A stretch of 64,000 nucleotides of DNA from an uncultured Eubacteriales bacterium (GTDB lineage: Bacteria; Bacillota; Clostridia; Peptostreptococcales; Anaerovoracaceae). A model generated the notes under the pieces. That model did no database searches and was not told the DNA's origin. It saw only the letters and a program-made list of their open reading frames with translations. Numbering within the stretch: the stretch's first letter is position 1; each line of letters starts with the position of its first letter. The position numbers and the translations under genes were made by a program. Positions 23,228-31,626 of this stretch are shown here, piece by piece. The DNA is taken from the NCBI GenBank assembly GCA_900553025.1, contig USBT01000003.1, positions 1 through 64,000 of the forward strand. Direction: 5' to 3'.

Positions 23228-25264
23228 CTAGTCTACTAGCTTATCGACAAGCTCATCATCCACAAGATAAGGAATAGTAATGTGTCCATCTCCCTCGTAT
23301 CGCTTATTATAGGCTGTTGCAGTGCTCATGGCATGTTCGTTTCTAGCCCAGCTTCTACGAGCAACGCCTCCCATAACGTCCCACATCATTGCAGATTTTA
23401 TAACATCGTCCGTTTTCTCCGAACCGTCAAGAAGAAGCCCAAAGCCTCCATTGATTGCCTTACCAATTCCGACGCCTCCACCGTTATGCAGTGCACAGAG
23501 GCTCATTCCCCTAGCTGCGTTTCCAGCAAAACACTGCACCGCCATGTCAGCCATAACATTTGAGCCGTCCTTGATGTTGGAGGTTTCTCTGAAAGGCGAA
23601 TCCGTACCCGAAACATCGTGGTGATCTCTTCCAAGCATGATAGGTCCAGTCTTCCCTTCCCTGACAAGCTTGTTGAACGCAAGGGCAATATCCCTCCTGC
23701 CCTCAGCATCTTGATATAGAATTCTGGCCTGTGTTCCGACAACCATTTTGTTAGCCTTCGCATCTCGAATCCAAACCCAGTTATCTCTGTCCTGCGCCCT
23801 TCTTTCAGGGTCAATGCAGTCCATCGCTGTTTTGTCAGTCATATCAAGGTCCTCAGGCTTGCCGGACAAGCAAACCCATCTGAATGGACCATATCCGTAG
23901 TCGAACAAAATCGGTCCCATAATATCTTCAACATAGGACGGCCATATGAACCCATCCTTATCGTCGACACCATTCTTTGAAATTTCAGTAATTCCCGAGT
24001 CGAACATCGCTTTCATGAATGAGTTTCCGTAGTCAAAGAAATACGTGCCCCTCTCCGTCAATTTCTTAATGACAAAATAGTGGCGTTTCAGGGTTTCATC
24101 TATTCTTTTTACAAACTGCGCCCTGTCGTCTGCGAGCATTCTTGTTCTTTCCTCAAAGGTCATGCCAACTGGGCAATATCCGCCATCGTATACATTATGG
24201 CATGAGGTTTGGTCTGATAACAGGTCTATTTTAAAGTTCTTTTCGTATGCAGCTTCAAGTAGATCAACAATATTGCCGTGATAGGCGATAGAGATAGATT
24301 CTTTATTTGCAACTTTCTCTGATGCAAGCTTGAAAACCTCGTCAAGGTCGTCCATCACGACATCAACCCAGCCTTGGTCATGCCTTGTGTCAATCCTTGA
24401 CTTATCAACTTCTGCAAAAATTCCGACAGCACGTGCGATATTGGCAGCCTTAGGCTGAGCACCACTCATTCCGCCAAGGCCTGATGATACGAATGTAATC
24501 CCAGTCAAATCTCCGTCGTCAGGAACTCCAAGATACTTTCGTCCTGCATTCAATATTGTGTTGAAGGTTCCGTGAACGATTCCCTGAGGCCCTATGTACA
24601 TCCAGCCACCTGCTGTCATCTGTCCATAGTTTGCTACACCCATTTCTTCTGCAATTTCCCAGTCCTTAAGATTATCATATTCCCCTATCATAAGGGCATT
24701 TGTTATTATTACCCTTGGTGCATCCGGCTTTGAAGGAAATAGACCAACTGGGTGCCCTGATTCAATAACGAGTGTCTGCTCCTCGGTGAGTTCTCTCAGA
24801 TATCTTTGAATTAATCTGTACTGTAACCAGTTTTGACAAACTGAACCTGTTTCCCCATATGTAACAAGCTCATAAGGATAGAGTGCAACCTCAAAATCAA
24901 GGTTATTATCCATCATAAGCTGAAAAGCCTTTCCGGCGAGGCACTTTCCCTCGTACTCCTCAATCGGCTTCCCGTAAATCCTACCCTCTGGTCTATATCT
25001 ATAAGCATATATTCTGCCTCTTGTCTTGAGTTCTTCTAGAAATTCAGGTGCTAGCTTTTCGTGTAGCTCACAAGGCACATATCTTAGCGCATTTTTGAGT
25101 GCAAGCTTTGTTTGTGAAGCAGTGAGCCTATAGCCTCTATCAGGTGCTCTCCTAATATCCTCCTTGAAGCTCGGATAATCAGGCAATTTATTATCAAGCT
25201 TTATTTTCATTGCCTCGCTTGCAGTTTTGTTCATTTCTACAACACTTTCACACTTTGTATTCAT
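23228..25264 (-). CDS. hutU: Urocanate hydratase (urocanase)
   Basis: 678 residues, of the longer clostridial/Bacteroidetes-type urocanases. Typical parts: GGWMYIGPQGIVHGTFNTIL, the NAD-binding FVSSGLGGMSGAQPKAANIA, DQTSCHNVYDGGYCPVGMTF with the conserved Cys, and near the end HNGGGVGIGKAINGGFGLLL. It adds water to urocanate to give imidazolone propionate, using tightly bound NAD. The start follows AAGGAGG. It is separated from hutH by 202 bases filled largely with 20-base tandem repeats, so the operon may have extra control there. Confidence 0.96.
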   Translation of the reverse strand: MNTKCESVVEMNKTASEAMKIKLDNKLPDYPSFKEDIRRAPDRGYRLTASQTKLALKNALRYVPCELHEKLAPEFLEELKTRGRIYAYRYRPEGRIYGKPIEEYEGKCLAGKAFQLMMDNNLDFEVALYPYELVTYGETGSVCQNWLQYRLIQRYLRELTEEQTLVIESGHPVGLFPSKPDAPRVIITNALMIGEYDNLKDWEIAEEMGVANYGQMTAGGWMYIGPQGIVHGTFNTILNAGRKYLGVPDDGDLTGITFVSSGLGGMSGAQPKAANIARAVGIFAEVDKSRIDTRHDQGWVDVVMDDLDEVFKLASEKVANKESISIAYHGNIVDLLEAAYEKNFKIDLLSDQTSCHNVYDGGYCPVGMTFEERTRMLADDRAQFVKRIDETLKRHYFVIKKLTERGTYFFDYGNSFMKAMFDSGITEISKNGVDDKDGFIWPSYVEDIMGPILFDYGYGPFRWVCLSGKPEDLDMTDKTAMDCIDPERRAQDRDNWVWIRDAKANKMVVGTQARILYQDAEGRRDIALAFNKLVREGKTGPIMLGRDHHDVSGTDSPFRETSNIKDGSNVMADMAVQCFAGNAARGMSLCALHNGGGVGIGKAINGGFGLLLDGSEKTDDVIKSAMMWDVMGGVARRSWARNEHAMSTATAYNKRYEGDGHITIPYLVDDELVDKLVD

Positions 25265-25351
25265 AATAGACCTCCTTAATGAGCATCCTCATATTCTTTT
25301 TATCCTTTTGCTCTTAGCCATATTCAAATGCTCACAAACTTCTGACTTGCT

Positions 25352-25470
25352 CTAACGATTAGCTTTTTGTTCTATCAATTAGTTTTTGTTTAAGCAATTA
25401 GCTTTTTGTTCTAACTATTAGCTTTTTATTTTAGTAATTGGCTTTTTGTTCTGGCGATTAGTTCTCTTAT
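25352..25470 (+). repeat. Six tandem 20-base repeats between hutU and hutH
   Basis: Units begin at 25352, 25372, 25392 (19 bases), 25411, 25431 and 25451. The core AATTAGCTTTTTGTT is kept in most; the first bases vary. The last unit overlaps the hutH stop codon (25467-25469). On the transcribed strand the units read AACAAAAAGCTAAT, so they make A-rich spacer between hutH and hutU. Confidence 0.8.
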
Positions 25471-27008
25471 CTTAAATTCACGACATTCTCAACATGTTTG
25501 AGGAAGTTGCCGTCCTTAATCATCTCGTCAAATTTTACAAGTTCATCATGCATGATTATATCCTGATCTACTGGATTGCTCTTTTCCCTTATAAATTCAT
25601 AAGCAGCCTTAGTCACAGGTGAAAGCTGCTCAATAGTATTCTCGCCAATCTCATTTCTTAGCCAGATCGCCTGAGCTGCTGTCATAAGTTCAATTCCAAG
25701 AACCTTTTGAGAGTTATCTAGTATCAATGCTGCGGTTCTCGCTGAAGTCGTTCCCATAGAAACATGGTCCTCCTGATTTCCTGAGCTTGGTATGGAATCT
25801 ACTGATGCCGGATGAGCATAAACCTTACTCTCGGAAACCATTGAAGCTGCCGCATACTGTGCAATCATGAATCCCGAGCAGACACCGCCGTGTTTTGTTA
25901 AGAACCCAGGAAGATTTTCAGAGAGTGCTGGATTTATCATCCTTTCAGATCTTCTTTCAGAAATATTAGCATACTCTGCAATTGCTATCTTCATAAAATC
26001 AAAAGCAAGCGCCATCGGCTGCCCGTGGAAGTTGCCTCCAGAAATAACCTCATCTTCATCAGGGAAAACGATAGGATTATCTGTTACTGCATTAATTTCC
26101 CTTGAAACCACATCATATACATAACTTAGTGAATCTCTTGAAGCACCGTGAACCTGAGGCACGCACCTTAGAGAATACGGGTCTTGCACCTTTGTTTCCT
26201 GAACCCTCTTAGTGTTCTCGCTACCATCCAGAATTTTCAGCAGATTATCAGCACAGTCAATCTGACCCTGATGCCCACGCAAAACATGTATTTTGTGGTC
26301 GAACGCCTTAGTAATGCCGTGAAGTGCTTCCATAGTCATAGCAGCTGCAATGTCCGCAACCTTTGCTAGCTGAATTGCGTCCCACAAAACATTAGCGCCA
26401 ACGGCCGTCATCATCTGGGTTCCGTTGTTTAGAGCGAGCCCCTCTTTTGCTGCAAGCTCAACAGGCTCTATGCTCTCTTTTGCCATAGCCTCAGCAGCAT
26501 CGCAAATTTCACCTTTATAAGTCACCTTCCCCATTCCGATAAGTCCAAGTGCGATATGAGAAAGAGGTGCCAAGTCGCCCGAAGCTCCAAGAGAGCCTTT
26601 CTCTGGCACGATAGGATGAATACCTGCGTTAATCATATCAATCAAAGCTTGGAGTGTTTCGAGCCTTATCCCTGAATTGCCTCTAGCCAATGCATTACAC
26701 CTTAGAAGCATTGCTGCCCTTACGTACTTTTCCTCATATCCCTCGCCCATTGTGCAAGTATGGCTCATTATGAGATTTTTCTGTAAATCAGCTGTTTCCT
26801 CCTTTGAGATAAACACATTCGAAAATTTACCAAACCCAGTCGTAAGCCCATATATGACTTCTCCCGCTTCAAGCTTGTCTTCTATGTATTTTCTGGCCTT
26901 ATTCACATTGACCTTAGCTTCATCGGAAAGTTCAACCTTTTCACCATATCTTGAAACTTTAATGACCTGCTCCAGCGTCAAATCTCTTCCGTTTATCTTT
27001 ATCGTCAT
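25467..27008 (-). CDS. hutH: Histidine ammonia-lyase
   Basis: 513 residues, full length. The MIO cofactor triad Ala142-Ser143-Gly144 lies in GSLGASGDLAPLSH; YGLTTGFG carries the active-site Tyr; further marks are NGTQ, and HGASRDSLSYVYDV and QEDHVSMG motifs. It removes ammonia from histidine to give urocanate, the first step of the pathway. It is the first gene of the operon hutH-hutU-hutI-fchA-ftcD. A TATAAT with GG before it lies at plus 27045-27050, but without a convincing -35. Confidence 0.97.
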   Translation of the reverse strand: MTIKINGRDLTLEQVIKVSRYGEKVELSDEAKVNVNKARKYIEDKLEAGEVIYGLTTGFGKFSNVFISKEETADLQKNLIMSHTCTMGEGYEEKYVRAAMLLRCNALARGNSGIRLETLQALIDMINAGIHPIVPEKGSLGASGDLAPLSHIALGLIGMGKVTYKGEICDAAEAMAKESIEPVELAAKEGLALNNGTQMMTAVGANVLWDAIQLAKVADIAAAMTMEALHGITKAFDHKIHVLRGHQGQIDCADNLLKILDGSENTKRVQETKVQDPYSLRCVPQVHGASRDSLSYVYDVVSREINAVTDNPIVFPDEDEVISGGNFHGQPMALAFDFMKIAIAEYANISERRSERMINPALSENLPGFLTKHGGVCSGFMIAQYAAASMVSESKVYAHPASVDSIPSSGNQEDHVSMGTTSARTAALILDNSQKVLGIELMTAAQAIWLRNEIGENTIEQLSPVTKAAYEFIREKSNPVDQDIIMHDELVKFDEMIKDGNFLKHVENVVNLR

Positions 27009-27186
27009 ATTAACTTCTCCAATCTCTGTGATTCTCTATCTTATATTATACCCTACTTGAAAAATTTTGCTAGTAAATTCACTTTAGTTTGTGATGATTT
27101 TTCAAAAATTTTTTCTAAAAAACAGCTGTTTTCCAACAGTTTCAGTTAAACGTGTTAAAGCATTTAAACAAGAAATCGCTGAATGT

Positions 27187-27215
27187 TTGAATGGATTTTT
27201 CGGATATGATAAAAT
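27187..27215 (+). promoter_or_regulatory. Promoter of the pepV-like gene
   Basis: TTGAAT (27187-27192), a 17-base spacer and TAAAAT (27210-27215), about 50 bases before the start codon. Confidence 0.6.
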
Positions 27216-27265
27216 GTAGTGGCACAAAATAGCTTAACAATCATCTAATGTTTTGGAGGATTATT

Positions 27266-28804
27266 ATGGAAAAAATAAATGTTGATTCAATAGATTCAAT
27301 GGGGTCAATGGCTTCAATGGCTTCAATGGAAATTACCGAAAAATACCACGATGAATTTAAGGATGTTTTATCTAAGCTCATCGCAATTCCAAGTGTCGTT
27401 TCAGAAGCCGAAGGCAATATGCCATTTGGAGCCGATGTCAATCATGCACTAGAGCTCATGCTCGAAATTGCCGAAAAAGACGGCTTCGATATCAAAAATG
27501 TTGATAATTACGGCGGTCATATAGATTTTCCAGGCAAAAACAAGGACGAAATAGTCGCTGTTGTGGGTCATCTCGATGTTGTTCCTTGTGGAGATATCGA
27601 AAACTGGAATACAAATCCGTTTGAAATGGTCGAAAAAGACGGAAAATTCTATGGTCGTGGCGTCCTCGATGACAAAGGGTCTCTCCTTGCGGCATATTAT
27701 GCAATAAAGGCCCTCAAAGATTCAGGCTTCAAGCCCAACAAAACAATTCGCATTATTCTCGGATGTGACGAAGAAACAGAATGGAACGGTATGACATACT
27801 ATATGGAAAAAGAAAAGCCAAATGTTGTGTCCGGATTTTCTCCCGACGCCGACTTCCCTGCTATTCACGCCGAAAAGGGCTGTGCTCAGTTCCTTATCGA
27901 GAAAAAAATATCCCCACACCACTCTTACGGTATTTGCATAAAGTCCATGAAGGGTGGAACAGTTGCAAACGCAGTCGCCGACAAGGCTGTAGCTAAACTT
28001 CAGTACTTTAGCTCGCAAGATGATGCTATGACCTTAGACGATGCCTACAACAAAATACTTGCTTCGGCAAACTCTTTTGTTCCGTCAGAGGGTTCGAATA
28101 TAGAAAAATTTGATGGTGTCGATAAGCTGATTGATGTAGATAAGGGTAGAGAACAAAATACTATTTTGCTCACGGCTCACGGCGTATCCGCACACGGTTC
28201 AAGACCAAGCCTGGGTCTAAATGCGATATCTCTTTTGATGGACTTTCTCGGGCAACTTGAACGTGAGCGCCTATTATGCTCTCAGTCCTGCAATATTGTT
28301 AATTTCTACAATGATAAGTTCGGTTATTTCTTTGACGGAAGCAAAATGGGTATCGGTTTTTCAGATGAACCATCTGGAGAGTTATCCTTAAATATTGGAC
28401 TTGTTAATTGGAATGAGGAAAAAGTAAGCTACACCATAGATATTAGATATCCTGTGACGGTTGACTTCCAGGACGTATGCAATGGTCTATTAGAAGCTGT
28501 CGTGCCAAATGAATACAGGATTCAGAATCTCAATCATATGAAGCCGCTATATAAGCCTGTTTCAGACCCTTTGATTGAAACACTAATGGCAGCATATAAA
28601 GAATTTACAGGAGATTTAGTTGGTAAACCAATAGTAATTGGAGGCGGTACATACGCTCGTGCTGTTCCAAATACCGTAGCTTTTGGGCCTGTTATGCCTG
28701 GGAGAGAGGATATTTGCCACCAGCCTAATGAATATATTCACACTGAGGATTTATACATGTCAATCAAAATCTTCGCTCGTGCACTCTATGAACTTTCAAA
28801 GTGA
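27266..28804 (+). CDS. pepV: PepV-type M20 dipeptidase
   Basis: 512 residues from ATG 27266 with GGAGG upstream. M20 metallopeptidase of the PepV/Sapep group: VAVVGHLDVVPCG (first metal His and Asp), GRGVLDDKGSLLAAYYA (bridging Asp), LGCDEETEWNG (catalytic Glu pair), PDADFP, and GGGTYARAVPN near the end. The lid domain lies between about 195 and 370. It splits dipeptides in the cytoplasm. Oddity: residues about 5-20 (DSIDSMGSMASMASME) are coded by a 9-base tandem repeat, so the N-terminal length may vary between strains. Confidence 0.9.
   Translation: MEKINVDSIDSMGSMASMASMEITEKYHDEFKDVLSKLIAIPSVVSEAEGNMPFGADVNHALELMLEIAEKDGFDIKNVDNYGGHIDFPGKNKDEIVAVVGHLDVVPCGDIENWNTNPFEMVEKDGKFYGRGVLDDKGSLLAAYYAIKALKDSGFKPNKTIRIILGCDEETEWNGMTYYMEKEKPNVVSGFSPDADFPAIHAEKGCAQFLIEKKISPHHSYGICIKSMKGGTVANAVADKAVAKLQYFSSQDDAMTLDDAYNKILASANSFVPSEGSNIEKFDGVDKLIDVDKGREQNTILLTAHGVSAHGSRPSLGLNAISLLMDFLGQLERERLLCSQSCNIVNFYNDKFGYFFDGSKMGIGFSDEPSGELSLNIGLVNWNEEKVSYTIDIRYPVTVDFQDVCNGLLEAVVPNEYRIQNLNHMKPLYKPVSDPLIETLMAAYKEFTGDLVGKPIVIGGGTYARAVPNTVAFGPVMPGREDICHQPNEYIHTEDLYMSIKIFARALYELSK
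27283..27327 (+). repeat. Five in-frame 9-base repeats at the start of pepV
   Basis: GATTCAATA, GATTCAATG, GGGTCAATG, GCTTCAATG and GCTTCAATG follow one another, coding DSI-DSM-GSM-ASM-ASM. Copy changes would keep the frame. Confidence 0.75.
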
Positions 28805-28822
28805 TACACTTTGAAAGTTCAT
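28788..28822. terminator. Perfect 16-base inverted repeat at the pepV/crcB junction
   Basis: ATGAACTTTCAAAGTG (28788-28803) and its exact complement (28807-28822) surround a 3-base loop. The left arm is the end of pepV (ELSK-stop) and the right arm lies 10 bases before the convergent crcB stop. The downstream T-run is weak, but the stem could end both transcripts. Confidence 0.65.
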
Positions 28823-28831
28823 GAATTTTAA

Positions 28832-29197
28832 TTATGCTACTCCCATTGCAATTCTTTTGCCAAAATAGATTCCAAAGAAGCATAGTGTTATGCTAAGAAT
28901 AATGTAAACACCTGCTAGAATGTGCATATCTTTTTCAAAGAGTTCTACGCTCTCAAGTGAAAAAGTAGAGAAAGTTGTAAATCCTCCGCATACACCTGTT
29001 TTCCAAAACAGTTCTGTATTATGAGAGATATCGCCTCTTTCATTTATTAGACCAACGATAAATCCTATAACAATTGCCCCAACTATATTTATTATTAATG
29101 TATGAAGGGGAAATGTCATCTTCAGTGGTATTGCTCCCAAAGTATATCTCATTACGGCTCCAAGAGCACCACCGAGTGCAACATACATAAAATTCAT
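28832..29197 (-). CDS. crcB: Fluoride channel FluC/CrcB
   Basis: 121 residues with four membrane helices. Hallmarks: GGALGAVMRY at the start, LIINIVGAIVIGF with the conserved Asn, and GVCGGFTTFSTFS containing the Phe-box and Na+ site. Fluc channels let fluoride leave the cell. There is one gene only, so the channel should be a dual-topology homodimer. RBS AAAGGAG precedes the ATG. No fluoride riboswitch is visible in the short leader. Confidence 0.95.
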   Translation of the reverse strand: MNFMYVALGGALGAVMRYTLGAIPLKMTFPLHTLIINIVGAIVIGFIVGLINERGDISHNTELFWKTGVCGGFTTFSTFSLESVELFEKDMHILAGVYIILSITLCFFGIYFGKRIAMGVA

Positions 29198-29235
29198 AGA
29201 TGTCTCCTTTGATAGATGATTAAATTTTGATTAAC

Positions 29236-29279
29236 AAAAAAGCATAATTTTTTAATTTTATTAGAAAATTATGCTTTTT
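29236..29279 (-). terminator. Terminator of the rpsF-ssb-rpsR operon
   Basis: AAAAAGCATAATTTT and AAAATTATGCTTTTT are complementary, with T's following on the minus strand. It lies about 45 bases after the rpsR stop. Confidence 0.8.
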
Positions 29280-29322
29280 ATTTTTCATAATATCAATTTC
29301 TCTTGATATAATTTATTTAATT

Positions 29323-29559
29323 TTATTTATCTGCTACATATGGCAATAGTGCAACGATTCTAGCTCGCTTGATTGCCTTAGTAACATCTCTCTGGTGAAG
29401 GGCACAAGTTCCTGTAACTCTTCTAGGAAGAATCTTTCCTCTTTCAGAAACAAACTTCTTAAGTTTTTCAACATCCTTATAATCTATAAGTTGAGATTTA
29501 TCAGCACAAAACTGACAAACCTTTCTTCTACGAGCACCTGTTGGTCGTCTTTTTTCCAT
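29323..29559 (-). CDS. rpsR: 30S ribosomal protein bS18
   Basis: 78 residues, normal length. The bS18 pattern is complete: [12 protein letters not shown], then [40 protein letters not shown] and [10 protein letters not shown]. The C-x-x-C together with other residues suggests the zinc-binding form. It is third in rpsF-ssb-rpsR; S18 and S6 bind as a pair to the 30S platform. Confidence 0.97.
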   Translation of the reverse strand: MEKRRPTGARRRKVCQFCADKSQLIDYKDVEKLKKFVSERGKILPRRVTGTCALHQRDVTKAIKRARIVALLPYVADK

Positions 29560-29580
29560 GTCAATCTCCTCTCTAATTCT

Positions 29581-30096
29581 TTAGAATGGCAGATCGTCCT
29601 CAATCGCTTCAAAAGATGGTGGAATATCATCGCCTAGACTACCCTTATTCCCAAAATCTCCTGATGTATCCATCTGGTTTGCAGATTCTGGTGAGTTGTC
29701 AAAATTCTGTGAGAAGCTGTCATTGTTTTTAGCTCCTCCACCCTGTTGATATCCATATCCTTGATTTCCTTGAGGTCTATCTCCCCATTCGAGAAATTGG
29801 ACCCTGTCTGCTATAACATCGGTAGTATAAACTGTATCTCCATTTTTGTTCTGATAGCTTCCAGTCTGTATTCGGCCCTGTATAGCAACAAGCCTTCCCT
29901 TTGCAAGATACTTCTCACAATTTTCAGCCTGTTTTCCAAAAACAGTAATTCTAGGAAAATCCGCCTGTCTTTCGCCGCCCGACCTTGTAGGTCTATCTAC
30001 AGCAATATTGAATGAAGCTACAGCCATCTGAGTTCCCGATGTATATCTAAGTTCAGGATCTCTTGTAAGTCTTCCAATTAATACAACGCTATTCAT
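29581..30096 (-). CDS. ssb: Single-stranded DNA-binding protein
   Basis: 171 residues. The OB fold covers about 1-105 (MNSVVLIGRLTRDPELRYT, FPRITVFGKQAENC, GDTVYTTDVIADRVQFLEW). A Gly/Gln/Asn-rich linker follows and the conserved acidic tip DDLPF, which recruits repair and replication proteins. It lies between rpsF and rpsR, 12 bases after rpsF, the standard operon. Confidence 0.97.
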   Translation of the reverse strand: MNSVVLIGRLTRDPELRYTSGTQMAVASFNIAVDRPTRSGGERQADFPRITVFGKQAENCEKYLAKGRLVAIQGRIQTGSYQNKNGDTVYTTDVIADRVQFLEWGDRPQGNQGYGYQQGGGAKNNDSFSQNFDNSPESANQMDTSGDFGNKGSLGDDIPPSFEAIEDDLPF

Positions 30097-30108
30097 ATCT
30101 AACCTCCA

Positions 30109-30396
30109 CTATTTCTCGTCCTTGTTTACGATTAAGTGTCTAATTACGTTGTCTGAAATTCGAAGTCTTCTATCCAGCTCCTTAGGTAAAGTTGGTTCTG
30201 CCTGAAAATCGATAACTGCATAATATCCTTCTGTTTTCTTTTCAATAGGATATGCTAGCTTTCTAAGTCCCCAAATTTCAGTGTTTTTAACTTCACCTTC
30301 AGCTGAGATGATTTCCTTAACAGTTTCTACTGTTTTCTCCTTCATCTCATCATCTAGAGTAGGATCGACAATGAACATAATTTCATAGTTAATCAT
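30109..30396 (-). CDS. rpsF: 30S ribosomal protein bS6
   Basis: 95 residues: MINYEIMFIVDPTLDDE, WGLRKLAYPIEKKTEGYYAVIDF and DRRLRISDNVIRHLIV are the bS6 ferredoxin-like core. First gene of its operon, with GGGAGGTGA before the ATG. The promoter and a structured leader that may bind S6:S18 lie just upstream. Confidence 0.97.
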   Translation of the reverse strand: MINYEIMFIVDPTLDDEMKEKTVETVKEIISAEGEVKNTEIWGLRKLAYPIEKKTEGYYAVIDFQAEPTLPKELDRRLRISDNVIRHLIVNKDEK

Positions 30397-30422
30397 ATCT
30401 TCACCTCCCTACGGTCTATTCG

Positions 30423-30464
30423 GCACCACTTCTTGCGGTGCAGAGAATTTGCACAAAATTGTGC
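30423..30464 (-). promoter_or_regulatory. Structured rpsF leader, candidate S6:S18 autoregulatory site
   Basis: On the minus strand the leader holds a perfect palindrome GCACAATTTTGTGC (plus 30451-30464), then a hairpin GCACC/GGTGC (plus 30423-30441) with CCG in its loop and CCGAA just after. Known Firmicutes rpsF leaders contain a hairpin with a CCG box bound by S6:S18. The elements are here, but I could not match the full consensus by eye. Confidence 0.4.
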
Positions 30465-30470
30465 CTATCT

Positions 30471-30499
30471 ATTATACATCAGTTTTCATACAATGCCAA
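30471..30499 (-). promoter_or_regulatory. Promoter of the rpsF operon
   Basis: On the minus strand TTGGCA (plus 30494-30499), 17 bases and TATAAT (plus 30471-30476). It is close to consensus and about 75 bases before the rpsF start. Confidence 0.8.
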
Positions 30500-30662
30500 G
30501 TGGAAATATTTGTAAATATTGCTTTAATATCTAGTATTTGTAAATATTACGTTGATATTTGCAAAACAATGCATTGCTGTTTATAAAATAATCCATTGAG
30601 ATTCATAAAAAGTTGTATTAAAAGTTTGGTAAAGTATAATCATCGCTTTTTAGATTGAATAT

Positions 30663-31256
30663 TTAATTTGTTCTTGAATCTGTACTGGAACCCGTACTGT
30701 GATTTTTAAAAGTAAATCCTATTCTATACTTCATTTGTGCTCCAATAGGCGTATTCTCAAGCATTGCCGCTAACAAAACAGCAAGTATTATTCCCATTAC
30801 AAACTGTCCTATGTTCCAAGGAATTGACCCAATAGGTACTATCCAGTTACTGTACATTATAGATGCAGCCAAATAGTATCCAGCAACCATTTCAATTCCA
30901 CCTATAATCATCGCAAAAATTTTAATAAAGGCTTGCTTGCTAATAGATTTTTCAATTACAAGCCCCATGAGAAATGCCATTATAAATTTAATTCCAAGTG
31001 TCCACGGAATCCATGCTGGATAGCCTCCAATTAAATCACCCAAAGCAGATCCAACTCCAGCAGCTAATGCACCTTGATTCTTTCCAAGTATTAGCACACC
31101 TAAAAATATCATTGCGTCCCCAAGATGAACATACCCCTCTGTCATTGGAACAGGAATTTTAATTATCATCGTTGCGACACATATTAGGGCCATCACAAGA
31201 GCCGTAATCACAATATTCTTAACTGTATAATTTGAAGCTTGCCTTTTTCTTTCCAT
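30663..31256 (-). CDS. ECF transporter S component (substrate-binding membrane subunit)
   Basis: 197 residues with about six hydrophobic segments: ITALVMALICVATMIIKIPVP at the start, GYVHLGDAMIFLGVLILG, and GALAAGVGSALGDLIGGYPAWIP, a pattern shared by S components of the HmpT/PdxU-like group. These capture a vitamin precursor and work with a shared EcfAA'T module, which is not in this window. The N-terminal KR-rich tail and C-terminal Ser/Thr-rich tail are variable. The substrate (hydroxymethylpyrimidine or a pyridoxine-like compound) is a guess from family resemblance. Confidence 0.8.
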   Translation of the reverse strand: MERKRQASNYTVKNIVITALVMALICVATMIIKIPVPMTEGYVHLGDAMIFLGVLILGKNQGALAAGVGSALGDLIGGYPAWIPWTLGIKFIMAFLMGLVIEKSISKQAFIKIFAMIIGGIEMVAGYYLAASIMYSNWIVPIGSIPWNIGQFVMGIILAVLLAAMLENTPIGAQMKYRIGFTFKNHSTGSSTDSRTN

Positions 31257-31626
31257 TTTTATAACTCCTAACTTTGCTCTCTTTCATTTACTTTTTTATA
31301 TATGTTTTCATTTAGGTATACTGTATCAGGATTTTGACCCTTTTTAAATATACAATATCTAATATTTTTTAATATACAATTTGGCGTTAATTCTAAAATT
31401 ATAAAATTATTTTTCAATATCCTTCTTTTCTTGTTTTTTATTTAAAGGTTCTTGCTTTAGGAGCGATGTATTTTCTAGTTATCATATGCTTTATAAATGC
31501 TTTTTTAAAGCACCTACGATATTTTATCCAAAAAGTAACACCGTAAGTAACACCCTAAATAGCACAGAATAGCATAAAATAGCATAAATTTTACCTTTTC
31601 GCTCATCATCTTTAAGCAACAAAAAT
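31257..31626. other. 370-base gap upstream of the ECF S component
   Basis: No gene seen. The ten-base word AATATACAAT occurs twice about 22 bases apart (around 31350-31378). Near 31550-31590 AGTAACACC and then ATAGCATAAA are each repeated in tandem. I could not recognise a riboswitch that would name the substrate of the S component. Confidence 0.4.

Noticed and set aside
23282..23814. Overlapping plus- and minus-strand frames within hutU
   Set aside because: Urocanase fills the region on the minus strand with full conservation; the others are shadows.
25352..25470. CRISPR array
   Set aside because: The units are 20 bases with no spacers between them, so this is a plain tandem repeat. The LRR repeats at 62-64 kb are coding.
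29198..29235. Fluoride riboswitch before crcB
   Set aside because: The leader is too short and AT-rich; none of the conserved aptamer parts are visible.
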